Assembly: GCA_003555385.1 (NCBI GenBank)
Contig: PWHO01000059.1
Location: 1-7,269 of the forward strand
Source: Bacteroidales bacterium
GTDB taxonomy: Bacteria > Bacteroidota > Bacteroidia > Bacteroidales > UBA7960
Length of the DNA: 7,269 bases
Direction: 5' to 3'
Below, in pieces: positions 1 to 6,514 of this stretch (within the stretch, counting starts at the first letter, position 1; every line of letters begins with the position of its first letter). The translations under genes and the position numbers were made by a program. The notes beneath the pieces were generated by a model that was given only the letters and a program-made list of their open reading frames with translations, had not been told where the DNA came from and searched no databases.

Positions 1-2322
1 GGGATCGTTCACATTGCGCCCAGCTTCGGGGCTGACGACTTCCGGATCGGACAGGAATACGGCCTGGGATCACTCACCATGGTGGACAAAAGAGGTCGCT
101 TCGTGGAAGAGATGGGAGAATTTGCCGGTCGCTATGTCAAGCCCGAATATATCGGCGAAGATGACCCCAAAGAAGAGCGCCCGGTGGATGTGGATATCAT
201 CATTAAGCTCAAAAAAGAAAACAGGGCCTTCAAGGCAGAAAAATACGAACACTCCTATCCCCATTGCTGGCGCACAGACAAACCCATCCTGTACTACCCG
301 TTAGACAGCTGGTTCATCCGGACAACCGCAGTGAAAGACCGCCTGATCGGCCTGAACTCCACCATACGCTGGAAACCCGAGAGCACAGGTACCGGTCGTT
401 TTTCCAACTGGCTGGAAAACCTGCAGGACTGGAACCTGAGCCGTTCCCGCTACTGGGGCGTACCCCTGCCCATCTGGGCCACGGAAGACCATGAGGAACA
501 AATCTGCATTGGTTCGGCGGCACAACTGAAGGAGGCCATCGACCAGGCAGTGGAAACCGGCTTCATGAAAGACAATCCGCTGAAGGATTTCAAGGCGGAG
601 GACATGTCGGAGGAAAACTACAACAAATTTGACCTTCATCGCCCCTTTGTGGATGAGATCATACTGGTTTCCCCCTCAGGGAAAAAAATGTACAGGGAAA
701 CTGACCTGATCGATGTATGGTTCGACAGCGGGGCCATGCCCTATGCACAGTATCACTACCCCTTTGAGAACAAAGAGGCTTTCGAAGCCAACTTCCCCGC
801 TGACTTTATTGCGGAAGGCGTGGATCAGACCCGGGGATGGTTTTTCACCCTGCACGCCATTGCCACCATGATCTCGGATTCCGTATCATTCAAAACAGTG
901 GTTTCAAACGGGCTGGTACTTGACAAGGCCGGAAACAAGATGTCCAAGCGGCTGGGTAATGCCGTTGATCCTTTCAAGACCATCGACACTTTCGGGCCGG
1001 ATGCCACCCGCTGGTACATGATTTCCAATGCCCAGCCATGGGACAACCTCAAGTTCGACCTGAAGGGGGTGGAAGAGGTAAAGCGAAAATTTTTCGGCAC
1101 CCTCTATAACACCTATGCATTCTTCGCCCTATACGCGAATATTGACGGGTTCACTTACAGCGAAGAGGAAGTGCCGCTGGATCGCCGGCCTGAGATCGAT
1201 CGATGGATACTTTCCGAGCTCAACTCCCTGATCAGAAAGACAGACGAATGTTATGCCGATTTCGAGCCCACCCGTGCCACCAGGCTGATCCAGGACTTTG
1301 TGGATGAACACCTGAGTAACTGGTACGTCCGGCTTTGCCGTCGCAGATTCTGGAAGGGCAATTACACCGAAGACAAGGTGTCCGCCTATCAGACCCTGTA
1401 TCGCTGCCTGGAAAGTCTGGCCATGATCTCGGCTCCTGTTGCTCCTTTCTTTTCCGAAAGGTTGTTCACCGACCTGAACAGTGTATCGGGAAGGCGAAAT
1501 ACAGACTCTGTCCATCTCACAGACTTTCCGAAAGCGGATGAATCGATGATCGACATCCCACTGGAGGAAAGGATGCAGCTGGCACAAAAAATCTCTTCCA
1601 TGGTGCTGGCCCTGCGTAAAAAGGTTCAGATCCGTGTACGACAGCCCCTGCAAAAGATCATGGTACCCGTACTGGATGAGAAGTTCAGGCAACAGCTGCA
1701 GGATGTGGAAAACCTCATTCTGTCTGAAGTCAATGTAAAAGAACTGGAGTACCTGGAGGATACTGCCGGGGTACTGGTGAAGAAGATCAAGCCCAATTTC
1801 AAGGCATTGGGGCCCCGCTACGGCAAAATGATGAAGCAAATTGCCGGGGCCATCAGTAATTTCACCCAGGAAGACATCCAGCAAATGGAAAAGCAAGGTG
1901 GTGCATCATTGGACATACAGGGCGAGAAAGCGGAAATTACCCTGGATGATGTGGAAATATTTTCAGAGGACATCCCCGGCTGGCTGGTTGCCAATGACGG
2001 GAATGTGACTGTGGCGCTGGATGTGACCATTACACCTGTCCTTCGAAATGAAGGAATCTCCCGTGAACTGGTGAACAGGATCCAGAACCTTCGCAAGGAT
2101 ATCGGCCTTGAGGTGACAGACAAAATTAACCTGGAGGTGGAAAAGCATCCGGAAATTACAGATGCGGTTTTGAACAATAATGAGTATATTTGTGCGGAAA
2201 CATTGGCCGTACAATTATGCTATACAGATAAGATAAAAGACGAAGAGAAAATAGCCGTTGACCTGGCTGAGGATATACAAACTTACGTATCCATCAAAAA
2301 GAATAACCAAAAAACAACATAA
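1..2322 (+). CDS. ileS: Isoleucyl-tRNA synthetase, C-terminal 773 residues (5' end outside window)
   Basis: Cytoplasmic class I aminoacyl-tRNA synthetase that charges tRNA-Ile with isoleucine using ATP. The frame is open from base 1 to the TAA at 2320-2322; the N-terminus, including the HIGH motif, lies upstream. Visible residues 1-13 (GIVHIAPSFGADD) are the conserved segment of the CP1 editing domain, which hydrolyses mischarged Val-tRNA. The catalytic fold resumes with WNLSRSRYWGVPLPIW (144-159), DVWFDSG (238-244) and DQTRGW (275-280), then the KMSKR signature loop (313-317), which binds ATP. The helical anticodon-binding domain follows (about 395-510, with LSNWYVRLCRRRFW). The C-terminal part has no paired CxxC motifs, so the C-terminal zinc finger of type-1 bacterial enzymes is absent. 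KMSKR and this tail fit the type-2 (eukaryote-like) subfamily. Family members are about 1,100-1,150 residues, so roughly one third is missing. The next gene starts 14 bases downstream. Confidence 0.97.
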   Translation, partial: GIVHIAPSFGADDFRIGQEYGLGSLTMVDKRGRFVEEMGEFAGRYVKPEYIGEDDPKEERPVDVDIIIKLKKENRAFKAEKYEHSYPHCWRTDKPILYYPLDSWFIRTTAVKDRLIGLNSTIRWKPESTGTGRFSNWLENLQDWNLSRSRYWGVPLPIWATEDHEEQICIGSAAQLKEAIDQAVETGFMKDNPLKDFKAEDMSEENYNKFDLHRPFVDEIILVSPSGKKMYRETDLIDVWFDSGAMPYAQYHYPFENKEAFEANFPADFIAEGVDQTRGWFFTLHAIATMISDSVSFKTVVSNGLVLDKAGNKMSKRLGNAVDPFKTIDTFGPDATRWYMISNAQPWDNLKFDLKGVEEVKRKFFGTLYNTYAFFALYANIDGFTYSEEEVPLDRRPEIDRWILSELNSLIRKTDECYADFEPTRATRLIQDFVDEHLSNWYVRLCRRRFWKGNYTEDKVSAYQTLYRCLESLAMISAPVAPFFSERLFTDLNSVSGRRNTDSVHLTDFPKADESMIDIPLEERMQLAQKISSMVLALRKKVQIRVRQPLQKIMVPVLDEKFRQQLQDVENLILSEVNVKELEYLEDTAGVLVKKIKPNFKALGPRYGKMMKQIAGAISNFTQEDIQQMEKQGGASLDIQGEKAEITLDDVEIFSEDIPGWLVANDGNVTVALDVTITPVLRNEGISRELVNRIQNLRKDIGLEVTDKINLEVEKHPEITDAVLNNNEYICAETLAVQLCYTDKIKDEEKIAVDLAEDIQTYVSIKKNNQKTT

Positions 2323-2336
2323 AAATACCGGGTGTT

Positions 2337-2735
2337 ATGGAAACCAAACGCGAAAAAACAAGGTATTCAGATGAGGAACTCAAAGAGTTCCGCGAAATCA
2401 TCGAGAAAAAACTGAAAGAAGCCAAGGATGGCCTGAAGTTGCTGACGGAAGCATATACAACGCAGAATGCCAACGATACCAACGACACTTCCCCTTCATT
2501 TAAAATCCTTGAAGAAGGATCTCAGGTGCTTTCAAAGGAGGAGAACGGACAACTGGCAGCACGGCAGGAGAAATTCATCCGTGACCTGGAAAATGCCATG
2601 ATCCGGATTGAGAATAAGACCTACGGCATTTGCAGGGTTACCGGAAAACTTATCTCCAAAGAAAGGCTCAGAAGCGTGCCTCACGCGACCATGAGCATCG
2701 AAGCCAAGCTGAACAGAAAGCCCAACGAAACCTGA
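2337..2735 (+). CDS. DksA/TraR-family protein with degenerate zinc finger
   Basis: A 132-residue protein resembling the DksA/TraR family, whose members insert a coiled coil into the RNA polymerase secondary channel and, in proteobacteria, work with ppGpp. Residues 10-40 and 62-95 are charged and helical, fitting the two arms of a coiled coil; the segment 44-56 (rich in N, D, T) would be the tip. YGICRVTGKLISKERL (97-111) aligns with the zinc-finger start of DksA, and RSVPHATMSIEAK (112-124) with its end. Only the first cysteine (C99) is kept: the other three positions are T102, S120 and A123 at the same spacing, so a C4 zinc site cannot form. Close relatives in Bacteroidota appear to share this (from memory, not checked). 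The ATG is preceded by an A-rich leader with no clear Shine-Dalgarno sequence. It lies between ileS and lspA, so it is probably co-transcribed with them. A direct role at RNA polymerase is inference. Tandem stops (TGA, TAA) end the frame. Confidence 0.88.
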   Translation: METKREKTRYSDEELKEFREIIEKKLKEAKDGLKLLTEAYTTQNANDTNDTSPSFKILEEGSQVLSKEENGQLAARQEKFIRDLENAMIRIENKTYGICRVTGKLISKERLRSVPHATMSIEAKLNRKPNET

Positions 2736-2756
2736 TAACAGCACAACTGCACCGGT

Positions 2757-3473
2757 TTGGAGAAAAAGCATATCCCCTGGATCATCATCCCCGGCATTTT
2801 ACTGGTTGACCAGGTCAGCAAGATCCTGGTCAAGCTTAATATGACCCTGGGTCAAAGTATTCCGGTTTTCGGCGACTGGTTCCAGATCCATTTCACCGAG
2901 AATTACGGAATGGCCTTCGGCCTGGAATTCTCGGGCGAGTACGGCAAACTTTTCCTCAGCCTTTTGCGTATTGTGGCCGTGATTGCTATCGGCTGGTATA
3001 TTTACCGCCTGGTCAGAAAGGAAGCTCCCTCAGGCCTTATTGTCTGCATCTCCCTGATCATGGCCGGAGCCATCGGCAATATTATCGACAGTGCATTTTA
3101 CGGGCTAATATTCAGTGAAAGTCACTTTAACCAGGCTGCAGGATTGTTTCCGGAAGAGGGGGGCTACGGAGCATTCCTCCACGGGAAAGTGGTTGACATG
3201 CTCTATTTCCCGGTATTCAGGGGAAATATTCCCGAATGGATCCCGAACTGGGGCGGGCAGCCATTTATATTTTTCCGGCCCGTGTTCAACGTGGCGGATT
3301 CAGCCATCACCATCGGGGTGCTGATCATGATCATCTTCCAGAAGAAATTCTTTGCCCACGAAAAGAAAACCGCTGCACCGGAGGACGAGACACCCGGAGG
3401 TACCGAAACACCCGCCGGGAATGGTGATCCTCAGTCGCAGAACAGGTCGCCGGAACCTGGTCCCCAGGAATAA
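2757..3473 (+). CDS. lspA: Lipoprotein signal peptidase (signal peptidase II)
   Basis: Inner-membrane aspartyl peptidase that removes the signal peptide from prolipoproteins after diacylglyceryl transfer to the lipobox cysteine. Family motifs in order: LVDQVSKILVK (16-26), FTENYGMAFG (46-55), GAIGNIIDS (104-112), KVVDM (144-148) and FNVADSAI (177-184). D147 and D181 match the catalytic aspartate pair. Four hydrophobic segments lie near 7-24, 64-84, 92-110 and 176-195. At 238 residues it is longer than the usual 150-170, through a loop of about 30 residues between GNIID and VVDM (112-143), typical of Bacteroidota, and a hydrophilic tail rich in P, G, E and T (about 200-238). The start is TTG: the frame is closed by TAA at 2736-2738, no ATG or GTG lies between, and the next Met (29) would remove the first membrane segment and D18. 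It follows the DksA-like gene by 21 bases in the same frame and is the last gene of the operon. Confidence 0.96.
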   Translation: MEKKHIPWIIIPGILLVDQVSKILVKLNMTLGQSIPVFGDWFQIHFTENYGMAFGLEFSGEYGKLFLSLLRIVAVIAIGWYIYRLVRKEAPSGLIVCISLIMAGAIGNIIDSAFYGLIFSESHFNQAAGLFPEEGGYGAFLHGKVVDMLYFPVFRGNIPEWIPNWGGQPFIFFRPVFNVADSAITIGVLIMIIFQKKFFAHEKKTAAPEDETPGGTETPAGNGDPQSQNRSPEPGPQE

Positions 3474-3517
3474 CGGTCAACCCACAGGCCCTAATAAAAC
3501 CAGCAAAAAGACCCTAT

Positions 3518-3555
3518 AAAAACGCCCGGGAGCTCAATGTCTCCCGGGCGTTTTT
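3518..3555. terminator. Bidirectional rho-independent terminator between lspA and the metalloprotease gene
   Basis: A perfect 15-bp inverted repeat (3518-3532 pairing with 3541-3555; core ACGCCCGGGAG / CTCCCGGGCGT) encloses an 8-base loop. The stem is flanked by A's on the left and T's on the right, so either strand yields a G+C-rich hairpin with a U tract. It lies 44 bases after the lspA stop and about 80 bases after the stop of the convergent metalloprotease gene, the position expected for a shared terminator. Confidence 0.9.
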
Positions 3556-3556
3556 G

Positions 3557-3616
3557 ATTCTGGCAACGGTTATTCAGGCAACAGTTATTCGGACAACCGT
3601 TATTCTGGCAACGGTT
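3557..3616. repeat. Four tandem copies of a 15-bp repeat
   Basis: Units start at 3557, 3572, 3587 and 3602 with consensus ATTCTGGCAACGGTT. Units 1 and 4 are identical; unit 2 differs at two bases (ATTCAGGCAACAGTT) and unit 3 at three (ATTCGGACAACCGTT). A partial fifth start (ATTA) follows. The core AACGGTT of units 1 and 4 is the reverse complement of AACCGTT in unit 3, so 7-bp hairpins can form between them (for example 3595-3601 with 3610-3616). The array is non-coding, between the shared terminator and the stop of the metalloprotease gene, and so falls in that gene's 3' untranslated region. Function unknown; slippage-generated microsatellite-like DNA is the simplest explanation. Confidence 0.85.
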
Positions 3617-3637
3617 ATTACTGCTCCCCTGTTTTTA

Positions 3638-6013
3638 TCAGCCTTCCAGTAAAGCATTGATCTCATCCAGCATATCAGCCAGGTGCATGCGGGTCTGCGC
3701 ATTGGCAGCATTTGCCCGGCGCCGCTCAACGTCTGACTTCACCGTACGGAGGTTGTCACGCAGATGGGCGCGTGTTTCCCCTGAAAGATTATTGCTGTCG
3801 AGGCGGTTCTCCACCACCTGCACCCAGCTGCGCTGCAGGTTTCTCCTGTACAGGTCGATGTCAGGGCGGGTTTGATCCAGTTCGCTCCAGACTCCCTTGC
3901 GGACGTCGTACAGCATCCGATCAACGGGGTAAATTTCTGTTTCACCGGTATCGTTCCGCTCAAGCTCCGCCATTCGCTTAACGCGGGCATCGCTCAGCAA
4001 CTGGTTAAGGGTGGAACGCTGCAATTGCATCACACGGTCAGAAGATCCGGCGGGCTCCATCAGGCTAAGCACCTCAGGATCCAGCAGGTATTCAGGCGTG
4101 GTAAAGGCGTGGTCCACAAGAAACTGTACGGCCTCCTCCTGGCGATATCTTTCCACCGGAGCATGGACCACTCCTTCCTGGCCATATACTTTCTGGTGGC
4201 TGTGTACACCACCAACCCAGGTCACTACATGTCCGAGGTAACGGCCATGCTGCTGCACCACATTGCTGTACAACTCACTGAGGGTACTGTAGTCCTCTCC
4301 TTCCTCTCCGGCGGCATCCACAATGAAGCCCATGATACGCTCCAGATTGGCAATACCATATCCACTGCTTTTCACATGATTGTCACCAAGAGCTTCCCGC
4401 TGCTGTGTGGGATCAATGGTAGAAAGGTTACCGAAACGCAATCTCGGGTCATCCATCTGACGCTCCGCAATGGCATTCAGGAAAGGACGTTCCTCCTGCG
4501 GCGTGGCAGCTTCCGGGAAAGGTTTATAACCCCACTCAATGGAGAAATTGTCATAAATGGAAATAATGGGCAGCATGAATGCATCATCCCCGGGCTGCGC
4601 CACATAATTCATCCTTGCATAATCCATGATAGAGTGGGTGGTTCCGTACTGCTCCGTATAGGCACGGCTGCGCAGACTGTCAGTGGGCATGGTGCCACTG
4701 GCTTTCATGTTGTGCGGCAATCCGATCGCGTGACCTACCTCATGGGCCACCACATAGCGGACCAGTTCCCCCATCAGGTCATTGGGAAGCGGAAGGCTTT
4801 GGGCCCGTATATCGGCCGCGGCGCATTGAACAAAATACCAGTTACGCAAGAGGTTTTGCACATTATGATAAATGCCGATAGCAGAAGTAATAATTTCTCC
4901 GCTTCGCGGGTCATGCACATGAGGTCCATAGGCGTTCATGGTGGAGGAAGGGAACCATCGAACCGTCGGATAACGGATATCCTCAGGACTCCAGTCAGGG
5001 TCTTCCTCGGGTGTAGGCGCCCGCTTGGCAATGATGGCATTGCTGAAGCCGGCGTGTTCAAAGGCAGGCTGCCAGTCTTCGATTGCCTGCATCACATAAG
5101 GGACCAACCACTCCGGGGTGGCATAGTCCACATAATAGGTGATGGGTTCTACCGGGTCAGAGATCTCTGCATCCGGATCCTGCTTTTCCAGCCTCCAGCG
5201 GGTGATCATCCGCATGCGCTCAGCCCGGTGGGCATCATCACTGAAATCAACCGTATTCACTGAGAAATATCCCACACGGCTGTCGTGCAGACGCGGCATC
5301 ATGGGCTCTTCCGGAAGCCGCATCATGGAGTGGTTCATCTTCACCGAGATGGTGTTCAGGTTCCAGGCACCGGGAACCCGGTCTGCTTCAAAACTGAGTA
5401 CGCTCTGTACCTCAATATTTTCAGGAAAAGCCCTGGCACGATCAACAAAACTCCTGTTGTTGTCCACCCTTCTCGCCTGGTAACGGCGGCGGGGGTTCAT
5501 TTCCGGCACATCCGTTGAATAAAGGGCTGTTACGTCAATGACAACGGCCGTGGAATCTTCATTATAAGCTTCAATGTCATAGGCCCCAATAATCGGTGCA
5601 AATGAAGAGGCCTGCACACCACGGAAAATATTACTCGTGGAGTCGGCAGTAATGTTATATATCATTGAACGGAACAGGATCTGATCCCTGGATTTTTCCC
5701 AGCGAACCACCTGGTTGTTCATCCGCTGCCCGCCATAGCCGGTTCCGAGCTGGGCAGCAGCTGCACGGCTCACCAGGAGCATGTCGCGGTCAAGTTCGTT
5801 CATCGGGATCTCATAATACAACTTATTGTCTTTCTGGTAGACGGTAAACATTCCCTCTTCCTTGAAATCAGGATCAGCGACCAGCTTTTCATAATCAGAA
5901 CGCCCGGCATTTTCACCAGCAGCAGGCTCAGCTTCGGCGGATGGTCTTACCGAAGAGCAACCGGAAACCACCAGGAACCCGGCAACAAACAAGCATAAAA
6001 ACAGATTCTTCAT
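3638..6013 (-). CDS. Secreted lipoprotein zinc metalloprotease (DUF5117/DUF4953, EcxA-like)
   Basis: A 791-residue predicted extracytoplasmic zinc peptidase. Residues 1-19 form a lipoprotein signal peptide: K2, a hydrophobic core (4-16) and the lipobox VSGC with C19 as the lipidated residue. A short low-complexity linker rich in A and E follows (22-38). The segment from about 40 to 85 (FTVYQKDNKLYYEIP, then RDMLLVSRAA) resembles DUF5118 and the beginning of DUF5117, which continues to about 290. The catalytic domain holds HEVGHAIGLPHN (424-435), a metzincin-type site with H424, H428 and H434 as likely zinc ligands and E425 as general base. SIMDY (461-465) follows as the likely Met-turn with M463. 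The last 80 residues are helical and charged. Family members are usually about 800-850 residues, so it looks complete. Substrate unknown; some relatives act on host or polymeric proteins, but nothing here points to that. Start chosen for the signal peptide; leader A/T-rich without Shine-Dalgarno. It converges with lspA, whose product would process it. Confidence 0.93.
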   Translation of the reverse strand: MKNLFLCLFVAGFLVVSGCSSVRPSAEAEPAAGENAGRSDYEKLVADPDFKEEGMFTVYQKDNKLYYEIPMNELDRDMLLVSRAAAAQLGTGYGGQRMNNQVVRWEKSRDQILFRSMIYNITADSTSNIFRGVQASSFAPIIGAYDIEAYNEDSTAVVIDVTALYSTDVPEMNPRRRYQARRVDNNRSFVDRARAFPENIEVQSVLSFEADRVPGAWNLNTISVKMNHSMMRLPEEPMMPRLHDSRVGYFSVNTVDFSDDAHRAERMRMITRWRLEKQDPDAEISDPVEPITYYVDYATPEWLVPYVMQAIEDWQPAFEHAGFSNAIIAKRAPTPEEDPDWSPEDIRYPTVRWFPSSTMNAYGPHVHDPRSGEIITSAIGIYHNVQNLLRNWYFVQCAAADIRAQSLPLPNDLMGELVRYVVAHEVGHAIGLPHNMKASGTMPTDSLRSRAYTEQYGTTHSIMDYARMNYVAQPGDDAFMLPIISIYDNFSIEWGYKPFPEAATPQEERPFLNAIAERQMDDPRLRFGNLSTIDPTQQREALGDNHVKSSGYGIANLERIMGFIVDAAGEEGEDYSTLSELYSNVVQQHGRYLGHVVTWVGGVHSHQKVYGQEGVVHAPVERYRQEEAVQFLVDHAFTTPEYLLDPEVLSLMEPAGSSDRVMQLQRSTLNQLLSDARVKRMAELERNDTGETEIYPVDRMLYDVRKGVWSELDQTRPDIDLYRRNLQRSWVQVVENRLDSNNLSGETRAHLRDNLRTVKSDVERRRANAANAQTRMHLADMLDEINALLEG

Positions 6014-6203
6014 AGGATTTTAAAATTGGTTAGTAGATTGGTAAATCAGGAAAGTATAATTTTTACGGGGCACAATATATAAAATAAATCCGTTTGCCTG
6101 CGTTTTACCGAAAAAAAACCGCCTGGTATCCGGATTAACGCCACCTGCAATTATAAGAAACCGCCCTCAGGCAATGCAGGGGCGGTTTTAAGACCGGTGG
6201 GTT
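6014..6203. other. Intergenic region upstream of the metalloprotease gene
   Basis: This 190-base gap separates the PII-like gene from the metalloprotease gene, both on the minus strand. The half nearest the protease (6014-6118) is very A/T-rich and should carry its promoter. The best minus-strand candidate is a TTG (6075-6073) followed after 14 bases by TATACTTTC (6058-6050). This is only a weak match to the Bacteroidota pattern TTG...TAnnTTTG, with short spacing and no final G, so I do not call it firmly. The other half holds the terminator and a second GGCGGTTTT arm. No open frame or RNA gene is apparent. Confidence 0.5.
6158..6188 (-). terminator. Probable terminator after the PII-like gene
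   Basis: AAACCGCCC (6158-6166) pairs perfectly with GGGCGGTTT (6180-6188) around a 13-base loop that contains a small GCAATGC self-pairing core. Read on the minus strand, the hairpin begins about 15 bases after the stop of the PII-like gene and is followed by UUUCUUAUAAUU, an imperfect U-rich tail. This fits an intrinsic terminator of the efflux operon. A second GGCGGTTTTTTTT segment further on (6123-6111, minus strand) could use the same left arm. Confidence 0.7.
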
Positions 6204-6503
6204 TTACACGCTGGCTTCCACATTCCAGGAAAAGGCCCTGATTCCCTGCTCTTCTGCCGTTTTATTAATCTCGTCCACGCCACGCAGAAGTTTGTCTGCG
6301 GTGTCTTCGTCGACCACAGACAATACCGCGGTGTTCAGGGCAGGCCAGGTATGCGTTCCCATATGGGGTTCGCCCGTTTGGGAACCCCTGCCCATCACAT
6401 CCTGCCATTGAGTGAATCCCCTGGCACCCGTGCGGTCAAGCAGTTCAGCCACACGTTCTGTCAATGCCTGGTTATATACAATAAATACTGCCTTCATAAT
6501 CAT
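6204..6503 (-). CDS. PII-like RND-transporter-associated protein (PG0541-like)
   Basis: A 99-residue (or 97, if the second ATG at 6497 is used) soluble protein without signal peptide or membrane segment. I recognise it as like the small proteins encoded after RND efflux permeases in Bacteroidota, such as PG0541 of Porphyromonas gingivalis, which lies beside the xep efflux genes. The alternation of strand (MKAVFIVYN, 3-11), helix (12-25), strand, long loop, strand (TAVLSVV, 58-64) and helix (67-85) fits the ferredoxin-like fold of PII proteins. The loop MGRGSQTGEPHMGTHTWP (37-54) sits where PII has its nucleotide-sensing T-loop and carries a similar G-R-Q-G pattern. Its ligand and function are unknown; sensing or modulating the pump is inference from context. 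It starts 11 bases after the permease stop, without a clear Shine-Dalgarno sequence, so the two are probably co-transcribed. MKAVFIVYN is the more family-like N-terminus. Confidence 0.82.
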   Translation of the reverse strand: MIMKAVFIVYNQALTERVAELLDRTGARGFTQWQDVMGRGSQTGEPHMGTHTWPALNTAVLSVVDEDTADKLLRGVDEINKTAEEQGIRAFSWNVEASV

Positions 6504-6514
6504 GGTTTCTTGAA

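Noticed and set aside
1129..1896. A 255-codon open frame on the minus strand
   Set aside because: Antisense to the anticodon-binding and C-terminal parts of ileS; the translation has no domain and no upstream signals.
3557..3616. Possible short CRISPR-like array
   Set aside because: The 15-bp units are directly adjacent with no spacers and no cas genes nearby, so this is a simple tandem repeat.
3872..5263. A 463-codon open frame on the plus strand
   Set aside because: It lies wholly antisense to the metalloprotease gene, whose lipobox, zinc motif and Met-turn prove the minus-strand frame. Its translation has no recognisable domain, and its length is a by-product of codon bias in the real gene.
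6050..6075. Promoter for the metalloprotease gene (TTG...TATACTTTC on the minus strand)
   Set aside because: The match to the Bacteroidota consensus is weak (14-base spacing, no TTTG), and the region is so A/T-rich that chance matches are expected. It is mentioned only within the intergenic entry.
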